From NCBI GenBank assembly GCA_911728455.2, contig OU452229.1, positions 1,245,001-1,309,000 of the forward strand: a DNA stretch of 64,000 bases. The letters run 5' to 3'. A program made the position numbers and the translations under genes. The DNA comes from Marthasterias glacialis. Lineage: Eukaryota; Echinodermata; Asteroidea; Forcipulatida; Asteriidae. Every line of letters begins with the position of its first letter. Position 1 is the first letter of the stretch. Shown one piece after another: positions 12,266-24,929 of the stretch. The notes beneath the pieces are model-generated. The model was not told the origin of the DNA. It made no database searches and saw only the letters and a program-made list of their open reading frames with translations.

Positions 12266-13714
12266 GTTGCCCCCATGTCCATGGTCACTGCCTCGATGCC
12301 CCTTGAAATGCTCCAGTACATGTTTAACATGTACTGTTCCTGATTGAAAATCTACCTTGCCCTAACAAGAATGAAATACTTGGTTGAACTCCTCCATGGT
12401 CCAATTTCATAGAGCTGCTTAAGCAGAAAATATTGCTTAATAATTTTCTGCTCAGCATTTTGAAAAATAGTTCAACTCAAAGCGCAATTTTCTCCAAACA
12501 TCAAATTTTGACTGTAGTACAGATTCGTCACTTCATGAAAACAGTGGTGATGTACAATGTCTCCAGAATCATTGGTAAACCATACACAGACACCATTATG
12601 AACAACATAGAGGTACATGTACAAGTGTTTAAAAAGCTCAAGCTTGCTTTGTTCTTTGCAATCAATGTTTGATCACAAATAGATGTTCAATTATTATTCC
12701 ATCATTGATTTTCAATCTTTCGTTCATAACACAGTGTCAAAATTAACTCAGTAAACCACTCAAAAGGTGCATTCGTAAGCTTGATTTGAACCACACACAT
12801 TTGCTGCAAGAGGGCTCAAATTTTTGGGTAAAAATCCACAAAACTGCTGGGCTTGTAGCTCAAAATTTTCACTGGACCAGAATTTGTTTTACAAAACGAG
12901 AATCTACAATGAGTTAAACAAGCACTAAGAAAATCTACATGTGTCTCATTTGTCTTAAAAAATGTGTATTGTATACTTTGATACTCAACGGAACTGAAAG
13001 ATATTTATCAGATTCATTGTCAACATTTTTCACAAAGATATTTACACAATGAGGTAGTACATGTGTATTATTCAATTGAAAAACACAAGATTACCATGCC
13101 TACACTGGGCTTGTCAGCTCGCGGGCGTACTGGCCTGACACTAAATTCACGCCCCTCGGGCCTGTGGTCTGGTGTTAATTTAAGCCCTGTCAAGATTAAA
13201 CTTTAACACTATACTAATGACATTATTTTCAATTAACATGTAATACTACATGTACATGTAGGATACATAGGCCTACATAGGTTTTGTACACTGTTTCCTT
13301 CCTTCTATTGTACCCTACGTACTTGAGATGTACCATGATGTAGGGCTGTGTGCAATGCGCTTGAAGCATTTCACTTTCACATACATGTATGTTTGGCACA
13401 TCCCCAAAGTCGCTGGGGATAAAAAAAAGTCATTCTTTAAACGTAAATTAGTTAAAGTATACTTAGAAAAGTTCCATTTACAAATGTATGTGTATACTGT
13501 ATTATCACTTTATCAGAATATCAGTATTAATTAATGTCAGTGAATTGTATGAACTTTTTGGATAGCCTATAGTTTTTACAGATGGGGATTGGTTCACTTT
13601 TTGTCATACTGTACGTCAAGTACATGTTTGAGAAGACTTGCAATTAGGACTAACATGTAACTGGTGGAGCGTGTGGTTTTGCCATCTTGTCTTCTTGTTA
13701 CAAGTTTAAGGTAC

Positions 13715-13925
13715 TTTTCTGTTTTTCCTCCCGGAGGACAAATCAGACACTTTTGATCTGTGCTCAGTGGTCATACATACAGTAGGTCAAAGAGGCTGGC
13801 TGCCAAAGGCACCCTTGTATGCCTGCAGCTCGACCACGTTGTAGCCGCGTCCTTCGCAATTCTGCTTTTCAGCTGCAAGTAAGGATGATTAAGCCTCCCA
13901 AACTATTATTAGTATTATTATTAAA
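13715..13925 (+). repeat. 5'-truncated SINE, tail part
   Basis: It shares the run from TTTTCCTCCCGGAGGA through GGCTGGCTGCCAAAGGCACC to GTAAGGATGATTAAGCCTCC with the fuller SINE at 14852-15165. The tRNA-like head is absent or decayed. Confidence 0.65.
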
Positions 13926-14004
13926 ATGTAAAGTCCATAATTTAATTACCACAATAATTCGCATGCACAATTTTGTAAAAGCAGGTTTTAATCCATCATG
14001 CTAT

Positions 14005-14144
14005 CTGAAATGAGGCTACATGTGGAGTCCAAAATAACTGTAGTACTACAGTTATTTTTGTCACGTTCCCTACATGTATTAATGGCAATCCAGTGGCACA
14101 TAATACAAACAAGGCACCAGACTCTACATGTAGCCTCATTTCAG
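14005..14144. mobile_element. Small MITE with 25-bp inverted ends
   Basis: The left end CTGAAATGAGGCTACATGTG pairs with a right end that runs to CATGTAGCCTCATTTCAG, with about one mismatch in 25. An inner palindrome, AATAACTGTAGTACTACAGT, lies near 14033. No coding capacity. Confidence 0.8.
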
Positions 14145-14851
14145 TTGCATTGATTGTTTTAAATAAGAAAAACTTTCTGAACCAGTTCCCGCCTGGAATC
14201 TTACATTTTTTCTCGTCCAGCCTGACGGTATTATTTTTTCGGAATTGCCAGAATCATTTTTCTTTGAGAGTACCGCTGGCATAAAGAAACCTTGACTTGA
14301 CACAGCCAAGAGAACAAAGATCCTCTTTCGAGCACCCAACTTGTTGGTTTCTCATTCGAGAAAGTATCAAATTCATGCACAGTGGATTGCAAAACCTCTG
14401 CCGTGTGCCATGGCCTACGATTGGTCTTAGATCCGGAACCAAGGCTGAAAACTTGGTTCATTTGGACTTACCTCCATTGAGCCGAAATACAATGAATACA
14501 CAATGGTGAAAGCCTCTCGATGCCACATAATCTTCTTCTTTGAGCAAACAGACAATGGTCTGGAATCGGGGATAACGCAATAAACCCCCGCACATGGGCA
14601 CGCTCCGAAACAAAATGTCCGGGCAACCTTTGCTCATACAATAATTTTGCGCCAACTTGTTATTTAATTTGGGACAATGCCACGATGAAAGTCTGTCTAT
14701 CAGGTATGAACAAAGAGCAAAAAATGCCATGAACCAGCAATCTTCACTGTAACCAGGAAGTAAAGTTGTAACATTGGACAAGTTACCGGTATGAACATGT
14801 GCTTTCTGCTGTGTGACTCCACATTTTTTATGCAAATTTTGTATGTAATGG

Positions 14852-15165
14852 GTAAAGTGTTCGCCTCCCACCACTGTGGCCCTGGTTCGAGTCCTGGCTA
14901 GGGCAATAATGTGTATTGAGTTGTGCGTTGGTTTTCTTCTATGCCACGAGTGTTTTTTGTCCGGGGAACCCCGGTTTTCCTCCCTCCGGAAAAATCAAAC
15001 ACTTCCGATCTCTTGCTGTGCTCCGTAGTCATATGGGCTGATGTGGCTGGCTGACAAAGGCACTCTTGCATGCCTGCCTGGCTCAAACACGTAGCCACGT
15101 CCTTCGCAATCCAGCTTCTCAGCTGCGAGTAAGGATGATGAGCCTCGTAAAACATTATGATGAAC
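14852..15165 (+). repeat. tRNA-derived SINE (CCACTGTGGCCCTGGTTCGA family)
   Basis: A tRNA-like head with a B-box-like GGTTCGAGTCC is followed by a body containing GGAACCCCGGTTTTCCTCCC and a tail with GTAAGGATGATGAGCCTC. Related copies lie at 39213-39293, 41218-41378 and 62712-63058 (minus orientation) and 13715-13925 (truncated). Confidence 0.75.
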
Positions 15166-16321
15166 ATGAACGCATTTTGTATGTTGAGAACTTTTGTATG
15201 AAGTTCGTAATTTGATTACCTAATAATTTGCCAGATTTTAATAATAATTTTCCACTTGCATATGTATGCCATGCAATTATTCCACCTGTAGCTGTTTATT
15301 ATGATACGTATATTTATCTATAAAATTTTACCAGTGAAATATTGTCGTCGATGTGTGTGCTTTTAAAATACGAGACTAAATCCCAGGTTCTGTAATAAAT
15401 CCATTTTTGTCTGAAAGGGGTCTCCTTTTTTATTATGTTATTAAATGGATGTAATTTAAAATCTTCCAAATATGTAGTCTGCTGAATATTAACATATTGC
15501 CACACATACATGGTGTACACCTACAATATTTTATTTTTAAATTTTTGTTGTTGTTGTCTCGCAACGTCGTTTTGGTGAAGAGAACTTTCTCCATGGATCA
15601 ATCTCTTGCCATACCATGAGTGATATCCTGAGGGTCCAAGCAATTTTGTTCATCCCTTTTATTCGTCAAATCTGTTAAAATGCATTTTTAACCACTTACG
15701 ATTGAGCCTCTGCACGGTATTATGCTTTTTGGAACTTTTCGGGATTACTGAAAACAAATTTGTGGTTGAGAATATCATTGTCACGATGAAACCCTCACTT
15801 AACAAAGTAGACAACATATGTTCTTATAAAATGTACCGGGATTTGTTGTTATCTTTTTGAGAAATTATGGATTGTCTTCACCGTGAATAGGCCAAACCTT
15901 GGTTAAAAGCCACGGCCGATAATGGGCCATGGCACGCTGGAATCTTGGACTTGCCTCCCTCATGCAGAATACAATGATAAACAATGGAGGCAGCCTATTG
16001 ATCTCTCAACAAAAGGATGAAGGTCTGGAATCGTGGATTACTCAATGACCCCCGGAAAAAGGGAGATTTGGAGCATGAATTCCAGAACCCTTGTCCCTCT
16101 TTGTATGGCAATAACAAAGCATAGTACAGTGAGTGCAAGCCTGTGCACACTACACAATGGAATGTCCATGTGCGTTATTTTTCACCAACTGACGCGACCT
16201 ACCCAAGCAAAAGAGGACGTTCCAAAACTGCTTTGAAACGTATAAACGTCCACCGTTATTCAGTTTGGAAAAGCTTTGTTTCTTGAGACGTCATCCGGCG
16301 TCAAGTGGTTAATGCTATGGG

Positions 16322-16345
16322 GCTAGGGGTGGGGGGGGGGGGGGA
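16322..16345. repeat. G-rich low-complexity tract
   Basis: A GGGGTGGGGG... run, a simple-sequence tract with no other feature. Confidence 0.8.
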
Positions 16346-16950
16346 GTAGATGAATAAGAAGGATATCAAAGGTAGCCTCATGCATGATTGAACCTTTACT
16401 ATTCAGAAAAATTGAAATGATTTATACTTAGGGAAAATGCTTCGCAAATCTAAAGAGAAGAAAAACCCTGCTTTACATTTTTTTGTTTGTTCAAAATGAA
16501 CTTGGTCTGATTTCGCAGAGCTGTTGAGCAGAAAATATTGCGTAAACAGGTTTCTCTGCCAAGCAAAAAAATTTGCAGGGAAACAGTCACAGACAGATCA
16601 CATGGCATTTTGGCTAAGCAAATCTTTTTAGTGCAAGGAAAATGTAAACGCTTGTCAGCTTTGTGAAGTTAGACCTGGAGCTGATCATAAAAAATGAGAC
16701 AATAAATTGTTGCGCATTCTCGACTTGTGTGCTTTATTGGTTAACTGTCCAAGATTTAAACTTCTTCAGTATTTCAAAGTTAAATAAAAGCCAATAGATG
16801 TGTATATAAAGACATTTATGACATTATAACAATGTATAATTTAAACAAAAAACCAGTTGTATAAATCTGTTGATGTAAATTGAAGAATGTTCATGTGTGT
16901 ACATTGATTGTAAGGCATACACGTGTAAGTCACCAAATCAAGTGATTTGT

Positions 16951-16963
16951 AATAAACAATAAA
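16951..16963 (+). terminator. Tandem AATAAA polyadenylation signals
   Basis: Two overlapping-spaced hexamers, AATAAA-C-AATAAA, are followed by a T/G-rich stretch from about 16966. They are the best candidate 3' end for the TLNRD1 transcript, about 5.9 kb after its stop codon. Confidence 0.45.
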
Positions 16964-17104
16964 GTTTCCATTTATGTGTTATTTATGAATGAAACAATTT
17001 ATGGTCTTTTTGTGATGAATTCTTGTTGTTCTTAATGTGAATAGTAATCCTTCTGCAAGCAAAATTTATATTGCCTGAAATTGAACGTAGGGCTACATTA
17101 TTAT

Positions 17105-17225
17105 ATTAGTTATCACACAAGCGTGGAATATGGAAAAATATAGCGCTTCTGCGTCCCATATCCAACAAGGCCACAGGCACTATATATTTTTGTATTCCAC
17201 TCGTGCATGTGTGATATTGAGTTTA
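17105..17225. repeat. Degenerate inverted-repeat element
   Basis: The left part TTATCACACAAGCGTGGAATA is mirrored by TATTCCACTCGTGCATGTGTGATA at the right. It looks like an old MITE. Confidence 0.55.
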
Positions 17226-17454
17226 TCTTGACTCGCAGCCTAAATAGTGCAATATGCGGAGTTAGAACAGTGCATTAGATCACGGTGTGATATAGGCCAT
17301 GCTGGTCCATGCAATATAAGGTTAATATCACACTCTTGTAAGTATGGATCAACCAATCAGAATTGAGGATTCAAGTTTTCTTGAAGACAATTGTTATTAT
17401 GCCTTTCTGGTAATGAAACTAAACAAGGAACCCGCAGGAAGTCGATACTTCAAG

Positions 17455-17600
17455 AGGCAACAGAGGCTATTGCCTCACTGCCCCTGGTCATGCCTCATTG
17501 CCCCTGGTCACTGCCTTGGTGCCCAGTAAAATGTTATGACAGAAGTGTTCCTTTTACAAAGGAGAAACTGCCTTGTTCTTTCAAGAACAAAGTATTAGGC
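17455..17600 (+). repeat. Dispersed repeat, CCCCTGGTCATTGCC family
   Basis: It carries TTGCCTC..TGCCCCTGGTCA, ..GCCTTGGTGCCC.., and a right end of CTTGTTCTTTCAAGAAC. Related copies lie at 22840-23000, 31640-31800 (inverted) and 44885-45025, with a fragment at 12280-12330. The internal CCCCTGGTCA motif is doubled in this copy. Confidence 0.65.
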
Positions 17601-19424
17601 CTGGCCTTATTTGGCCCGGCCTTGCACTGTGACTGGTAGGCCTGAAAATACCTGTGTAGAAAAGATGTTGAAGAAATCTCAGTTTTAGATGTGGGAGGCA
17701 AATCCCAACTGGAAAAAAACCCCACACAATCAGGTACTGAAGACCCAATCCACATGCAAGGGTCCGGTCCGAAATATGATTCAAACCAGGGTCCGCAGAG
17801 GTGGGCAGGAAGAAACCACCGTTAAGACAGCCTGAATGGCCTGAATGTGCAATAAATGCCAGAAATAGAAATGGGCATCCCAGGTCTGTTTATAAGCTTA
17901 AGAATTGAATCATTTTCATATATTGAAAGCAGAGCATAAACATTAATTTTTTTGCAGTGCACAAAGTTAAAAGGTAAACTATAGTGCACTGTGAAAAATT
18001 AAAATACATGCACCCATATAAAAGGAGAAAGAGTAAAATAAATGAACATCAAATATTTATACTTTTTATTGCCTTGTAAAGAATGAATAAATAAATAAAT
18101 AAATAAAAACTTGAACTAAACTGAATAGAATTGGCTGTAAATACACTGTGCATTTAAAGGATAATGCAAACATCAGACCGAAACAATAAAACAATGAGGA
18201 CATGCTGCTCCCTCTAAAATACAACAGAACAAACAAACAAAAACATAAAACACAGAAATTAAAGCAAAAAATAGGGCAGGCTTGAACCTGTCATGGTACA
18301 GTAGATTAATAAAAAAAACGGCTGGATTATTTGCATTTAAGCGGTCCATTTTACTGACCTAATTCTCTACTTGTGGAGTTTGTACCCACTCACCCAAAGA
18401 CTTGGGACACACCCTGAAGCACTGGTTCAAAGCTCAACTACATTACAGAATCTACCCATCCTGTAAATATGATGAAGTTCATAAAGCACAGTGTTTTTGT
18501 TCTTGTACTGTGCATATAATAAGCCTGCAGTTGCAGTTTCATTATTGGTGAAAACGGACGGTACCGTATTTGTAGGGAAAGAACAGTTGCTTTTCGGAGA
18601 TGTTTTCAATCGGTAATTTCTTTTTCAGATCGCCAGTTAGAAAGATTTTTGTATCAGCACAATGACTTTGTCACGTTACACTACTGCCGCCCTGTTTTTG
18701 GAGCTCTGTTGCAATTTGGTACCACAAATGTATACTTTGTCCACGTGGATTCCCTTTTATTTGGACCCCCAAAGGCCTTTTTAGACTGTCAAGCTCCCAT
18801 CCTTGCAGAAAGCTTCAGGGTTCCAATTGAATTTGACTTTATCAAGTTTCAATAAGGTTCAAATTCACTCTGCTTTCATATTGCCAGACGCAAAATCAGC
18901 TTTTTGGGGGTACGTGTGTAATACTCTACACGGGTTAAAAATCCTCAACCCTCCTCCCAAGCAGGGTTTGTTTCGATATGGATCGAGCACTCTATGCGGG
19001 TCAACGCAGGGTTGAAATGTTGTAGTGTGAAAAGGTCAGTCAAACTTACAAGGGTCCGACCCATGTCCAACACGCAGATTTTCATAGTGTGAAGAGGCCC
19101 CCAAGATAGGATTGCCCCTTTACCTGGGCTAAATTGCATTCAAAGCCGTTAAGCACAAAAATTGCCCTGCACAAAAAATCTTGCTTGGAAGAATACGGTT
19201 ACCAGTGGAAAATCTTGATGTACATATACATTGTTTGTGACTGGTTTTCTGCTGATTTGCTTAGCAGAAGAAACTGCTCTGCCAAGTAAATTGAATAAGC
19301 GTGTTTTCAAACCAAAGAATACAAATGAAGAGGATTTTCTTCTCTGTGTCATGGACCATATTAATAAACCGAGATTCAAAGTCGGAAACCAGTAACAAAT
19401 TATTTTTTTAATGAACTTGTCATT

Positions 19425-19595
19425 GGGAGAAGACGCAAGAAAATGTTTGTAGATTTTTATAGCCTTTGAGAAAGACTCTACCAGGGTCAAAACTTGAGAC
19501 CATTAACCCACTCCCTTTATTGTTCACATTTATACCATAGGTCATTTCGTTTAGAAGCAGTTTGCAACAGCTGATTCTATTTTCTTATTTTTTAT
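19425..19595 (+). repeat. Dispersed repeat, AGAAAGACTCTGCTAGGGTC family
   Basis: It reads CTTTGAGAAAGACTCTACCA, then GGTCAAAACTTGAGACCATT, and ends GCAGTTTGCAACAGCTGATT. Relatives lie at 30475-30590, 33085-33245, 54120-54235 and 59365-59515. Confidence 0.7.
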
Positions 19596-20790
19596 ATTTA
19601 AATAAAAATATCCAACGTTTCGGAGTTTGTTTATTCATGCACGTAGACCTGTTGACATTTTAAAACCAACCTCCCACCACCCACTGTAAAGCAATTATGC
19701 AACTCTTGATATAGGCAGTGTGCACAACAAGATAAAGTATCCAAGATTATAATGTATCTATGCTCTGGTTTATACCATTTCAGTGTGGAAAGGTCCACCT
19801 GCTTGTGCTCTAAAATCCTGCTGATTATTTCCCTAGTGATCTTATCCGAAAGCTTAATATCATCCAAAAAGGGTGTGGGCCATGCCTCCCTTTGTCTGGA
19901 TAAAACCTGGGGGAAATACAGACCTAAATAATTTAAGCTGTTTCATTGATCAAAAATGTAAAGGAGGCCTACATAGTTTGCCGAGACTTTTACAAGTTAC
20001 CTGACTTTTTTGTCTCCTAAATATTTCAGCGATATTCAGTTACAGTTTACCAACAATCCATACAGAATCTTGTGTGCAGTTGTAACTGTAATCCATTTGG
20101 CACAAAACACACCGATACAGTTTCCACCAATTCATCATACACCCTTCCGAGTCTGACATTTGTCCCCTTCTTTTTTTTCATTAGCTAGGGAGTCTGTCAT
20201 TTGCCCTCCCCCCCTCAGTGGGGTTAGGGTGTGCCCCGTCTTTTGTTTCAGGCAGCAATTAATTTGTACCGGATGTCAGTGTCCCCCCAGTAGTTTCCGG
20301 CTTTGCTGTCGGCCATTCCAAATCCCCCCTTCATAAACGGTGAGTAAGCCCATTTTCCGCACTTGCTCCAGTCGTGTCAAAGTTTGAGTGGTGTTAACTC
20401 ACAAAGATCAACATTATACACTAAAAGTAATCCCCTGTTTCCTCTGGGTTAGTGCAGACTGTCTTTTGATTTAAATCACAGCCTTCACAAAATGTTATCT
20501 TGCTTAACTCATAAGTGAAATTGACTTAATTTTTATACACAGCTTAATTTGTGCGCCTGATTTTGGGCATGCAACTTTTCAGCTGTTCATCTGATTTGCT
20601 TTTTTCCCCGCTCTCTCTCGTTTTTTTGCCAGAGAAAACTCTACAAAGTTTTGTGTATTTTGCACTTTCTTCTGTGATTTACATCCGGTCACCGTTGTGT
20701 TGAATAAGTTTGTGTTCATGTTTGTATTTCGCCCGTTTTTTTGGCACCCCGAACAAAAAATATTGACAAAATAGGGAGACCGCCAACATT

Positions 20791-20861
20791 AGGGCGAGAT
20801 AGCTCAGTCGGTAGAGTGGCACATTAATCCGGAGGTCGCAGGTTCAAATCCAGTTCTAGTC
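20791..20861 (+). repeat. tRNA-like SINE head (GATAGCTCAG family), copy 1
   Basis: A-box-like TAGCTCAGTCGGTAGAG and B-box-like GGTCGCAGGTTCAAATCC are spaced as in a tRNA. The same 5' leader (ATAGGGAGACCGCCAACATT) precedes other copies, so this is a dispersed SINE rather than a tRNA gene. The arms do not form a good acceptor stem. Confidence 0.75.
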
Positions 20862-21954
20862 AAAAGTAAAACAAAAGCTTATAAAATGCAGTAAAACTGC
20901 AAGAGCATCCCAACCTAAGACTGAGAAAAAACATACCGAAAGGATAACATTATTTTTATTCTTGAAAAAAAAGAAGATTTTATTGTGTGTGCCATTGAGA
21001 ATCAAATGTAATAATACATTATTGGAAAGATAGACGTAATCGCTAGTCCCATGCAAACAGTTTTTGTTTATTTTAAGAAGCTGTTGATGGCTATTCATGA
21101 TTATTGCAGGCATGTAGTATTTAATATTTTGCCTGGTGACAGATGGTCGCCTACGTAGTGTTAAACAGGAAATTATTTTGAATTTATGTGTTTGTTAATG
21201 TACAAAAAATTTAAAAAGATCAAATTTTGACACACCCAGTTGTTCTACAAAGTAACTAAAATTTTAGGTTTTTTTCCAGAAAAGATACTAAAAATTTGAT
21301 AGTTTTTAGATATTGTTTCCTGTTTACCTTTCTTGGATGCTTTCACAGAAATATAAAGAAGGGCGCACACATCCTGTGAAAGTTCACAAACATAACAGAT
21401 GTAGTTACCTCCTTGCCATAGAAAAGTCATACATTTTCTGAAATTTCACCCTCAATGGAATTAATATGAACCCCAAATTTGAACTTTCCAGCTTGATGTA
21501 AAGTTAGATACCATTTAAAATAAACCACCGTCAAGTCACCTGAGAACAGGGATGATATTTTTCAGACTTTTGTCTGCCTGTTGAAAAAAAAGAAGCTGTT
21601 CTTTTCTTCAGATAAAACAAAAATAAAATATAAAAAATGCTCTCTGATCTACTTCTCTTGTGCTAAAAAAATTATGTTCCCAAAAGCTCCTTGAAATCTT
21701 TAACTGCAGGGATTACTAAAAGGTGGAAATGCCACCATTTCGACAAATCTCCCAAAATGTAGATTCTAGTTTCATACGTTTTTGTTAGCACTGCGTCTTA
21801 TCCCTGTGCGAAACAGTTGCACAGGTTTGTCTCATTGATTCATTACACTTCAAAGATTTATCAGATGAACATTTGCATATTTCTCAAGTGCAGGAATTAT
21901 GCGCCTTATTAAAAGCTAAGAAATTTATACATATCAAGCACCCCTCTTCCCCCC

Positions 21955-22070
21955 GAACAAAGATTTTGATAAAATAGGGAGACCGCCAACATTAGGGCTG
22001 GATAGCTCTGTTGGTAGAGCATCAGTACGTATAGCCGGTGGTCGCAGGTTCAAATGCTGCTCCAGTAAAT
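21955..22070 (+). repeat. tRNA-like SINE (GATAGCTCAG family), copy 2
   Basis: The leader ATAGGGAGACCGCCAACATT is followed by GGCTGGATAGCTCTGTTGGT and a B-box-like GCAGGTTCAAATGC. The A box differs from copy 1 by single bases. Confidence 0.75.
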
Positions 22071-22514
22071 TTTTCTTTTTTCACTCCAAAATTAAATTTA
22101 TACATAATCAAATATAGTCTTAAAAAAAATCATGTTTTGCATTTTTTATTATTATTATTTTTTTGGGGGGAGGGATAAAAGTGTAATTGACTCTCTATGA
22201 GTTGTTAAAGGGACACGTTGCCATCAAATCTGTTAAAATGTTTCTGTTTGGAATCGTTCCTTATTCTTTTCAAGAGTTGTTTGTGTAGTAAAACACATAT
22301 ACAGTGGGTCGTAGTTATAGTGAGTAGTGATTAAAAAAACATACATTGTGCTTCTGGAAATAAAACCAGTGTAACCACACTCTACCTCTACAAAGAAACC
22401 TTGGGTCCGACGTTTTGTAGAGTCACAAATTTGGTTCTACAAAATGGCGGACAGTGTTCTGTCACCAAATTGAACAAAAACCACAAAATTTCAAGGGGTG
22501 AATCATTATATTCT

Positions 22515-22760
22515 AATAGATGTTAATTCGATTATAATGGTTGCGATACCCGCTGCTGATAGGATTCGAACTGCCTCTAGCTACCAGGCAGTCTCGGTAG
22601 TCTAGTTGGTAAGACATTTGTGCTAGAATGGCGGGGGTCGTGGGTTCGAATCCCACCTGAGGAAAATGCCTGTGAATATTTTTTCACAGGACTCAGGAAA
22701 GTACTGAGTACGTGCTTAACACACATCGGTGTTTAGGTAAAAATTGCAAATAATATTCAT
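22515..22760. mobile_element. Foldback element with tRNA-like core, copy 1
   Basis: A tRNA-like module (TCGGTAGTCTAGTTGGTAAG to GTGGGTTCGAATCCCACCTG) is followed by a right arm containing AGTACTGAGTACGTGCTTAA and CACACATCGGTG. In the related copy at 32.4 kb this arm pairs with an inverted left arm. Here the left arm is not evident, so only the core and right arm are visible. Confidence 0.65.
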
Positions 22761-22839
22761 TATATTCTACTTATAAAATATCTATCCAACCATATTTATT
22801 TCATAACAAATGCTTTTTGTGGCCCAAAAGCACCCTGAT

Positions 22840-23000
22840 ACTCCACCGAGACAATGGAGGCAATTGCCTCCGTTGCCCCTGGTCATTGCCTTTGTGCCCT
22901 TAAAATGTTCCAGTAGAAATTCTCAATTTCCTCATAAAGGTGCCCTTTTTCAAGAAGAAAATGCCTTGGTGCCCTTGCCCTTTCAAGCAGGCCTGGTGCC
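22840..23000 (+). repeat. Dispersed repeat, CCCCTGGTCATTGCC family
   Basis: It starts GACAATGGAGGCAATTGCC, has GTTGCCCCTGGTCATTGCC and AAATGTTCCAGTAGAAATT, and ends with CCTTGCCCTTTCAAG. It is the best-preserved relative of the 44885-45025 copy. Confidence 0.7.
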
Positions 23001-23517
23001 TCTCTAACAACTCAGTTTAAATACGAGGTGCATACCACCTGAAACCCTCTGTTTAAAACTGTTAGACCACTTCTTGAGGCACTTGCCACAATATCATCAC
23101 TACTTACCCTTTAAGTGACTGGCTTAACCTCACCTCCAGAGGTTCAGGGCTTGAGATGGTTTGACAGCTTTCACACCAACGCCCTTATTACGTTTTACGC
23201 TAGCCGGTGAGTATATGTGGCCCGTTCACCCGTTATTTAATCAGAATGCGGGAAAATAATTTGACACATTATTATGTGACCTGTTTGCCAGATGGTGCAC
23301 TATGGCAAGCATGAACTGCATAAATCTCTAATATCTTAAATTTCAATCTAATAAGCAAACTAAACTGACAAGATTTTATGTGAGTTTAAATTTTGCACAT
23401 TTGTGGTTGGTCATGTGAACAGAGTGTATGTAATAAGTGTAGATCTGCTGTGTACGTGCGCACATGAATGCTGTTACTTTAGGTGCTGTTTCAACCATTT
23501 TTCTTTTTATTTATTCA

Positions 23518-23705
23518 AGCAAAAACCACAAGGGAAACTGACTGGGTAAATTTAAATTCAATTTTTGGGGTGAACAAAGACAAATTGAATAAAACGGGAT
23601 TTGAACCTGCGACCTCCGGATTAACTAGCCGGCGCTCTACCAACTGAGCTATCTAGCCCAGATGTTGGCGGTTTACCCATTTTATCAATATTTTTTGTTC
23701 AGGGT
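23518..23705 (-). repeat. tRNA-like SINE (GATAGCTCAG family), copy 3, full
   Basis: On the minus strand this runs from the leader (GGTAAACCGCCAACATCTGG) through the A and B boxes to a tail containing ACCCAGTCAGTTTCCCTTGT. The same tail follows the tRNA-like part at 43610-43745, which defines the element's full extent. Confidence 0.8.
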
Positions 23706-24929
23706 GCCAGTCAGAAGCCATTTAAAAAAAAAATATATCATTATACCTAGATTATTAAAAATAAGAACAATAATGTTTGAATTAGATTAGATTAGATTAG
23801 ATTCATATTTATTGTCCACATTTTAAAAACATAAAAACTCAATTTTCCACTGGCAATGGTATAATGACATCCAATTGAAAAATTACAAAAACATTGTCAA
23901 TTTGAAATAGCCATTTTTTAAGCATTGTGCTAGCTTTACGATGGATCACATTTACCCTAGTAATGTTTATACATTATAATCTATTTGTGCACTTTTGATT
24001 ATAAATGGCAGTTAGGGGTGGTGGGAAGATGGGGGGTGGGGGGGGGAGTCTAATCCCTTCCTGAAACTCTTGAATTAAGTCGTAGCATGGATTTAATTCC
24101 CTCTCAAATATTTCAAACCGGCTGTGTGCCTGACTAGCCTTCTGAATAATGGGCCTACATTTGGCTTGATATAGTCTTCAGTGTGTAAGAAGCACTTGTG
24201 TCCCTTTCGTTCTCCTATACGCTGGCCTCATTCAACCCTCAGGCAAGATCCCATATGATGTCATGTAAGTGAGCAACCACGTACAGCCGTAATGATATGA
24301 CCTTTTAACTAGTATGTGACCCCAAAACGGATGTACTCCAACCCACCCTACCAACATATAATTATTTCAGTTCATATTGTATTTAGCTTAAAGGCGTTTC
24401 TGGGTAAAAACAATGTGCATGTGTTTGTCATCAACAGTAGATTTCATTTCCATGAACGATTACGTGTTACTCTGATGCGCACGTAATCCCATAGCTCTGA
24501 ACTCTGACCTCTTAGCAAAATCAATTGGGAAAACGCCTTGATTGTTTACAAAATGAAGAATATTATTCAGAAAGATTGAAATGAAACCCATAGTTTTTGG
24601 ATTATTAAGATTAATTTCATTACTGTGACAGAAATCAATATGAATTGATTGATTATTTGTATCAGATTTTCAAATTAGTTTCCATTTTCATCTCTTGGGA
24701 AAATGCTTACATGTAGACTTGTATAGTGTTTCATGAATTGATCCTAATTTTGTCAAATCTCACGCTGAGAATATAGGCCTATAGTAAATTGCTATCCTTG
24801 CTCTATGGTCACGTACATAGATAGAGCTGACCAATAATGCATGAGACATTTATTCAGAAAATGTTTATATAAAAACTTCCCTAAAATGTCAAGATGGATG
24901 TTTCAAAAAGGTCTGCTTTTAATGTAAGT

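Larger units (their letters stand above)
11037..16985 (+). other. Possible long 3' UTR of TLNRD1, repeat-rich
   Basis: No coding exon is supported here. Two overlapping AATAAA hexamers at 16951-16963 are the strongest polyadenylation signal, but earlier hexamers (for example near 14577, 15393 and 16701) could be used instead. The stretch contains several MITE-like inverted repeats and SINE fragments listed separately. Whether it is transcribed with TLNRD1 is inference; long 3' UTRs are usual for this gene in vertebrates. Confidence 0.35.

Noticed and set aside
14458..14874. Minus-strand ORF of 138 codons
   Set aside because: No recognisable domain, no splice context, and part of it overlaps sequence repeated near 15.9-16.1 kb.
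20791..20861. True tRNA gene
   Set aside because: The A and B boxes are good, but the acceptor stem does not pair and the same flanks recur at five other sites, so it is a SINE.
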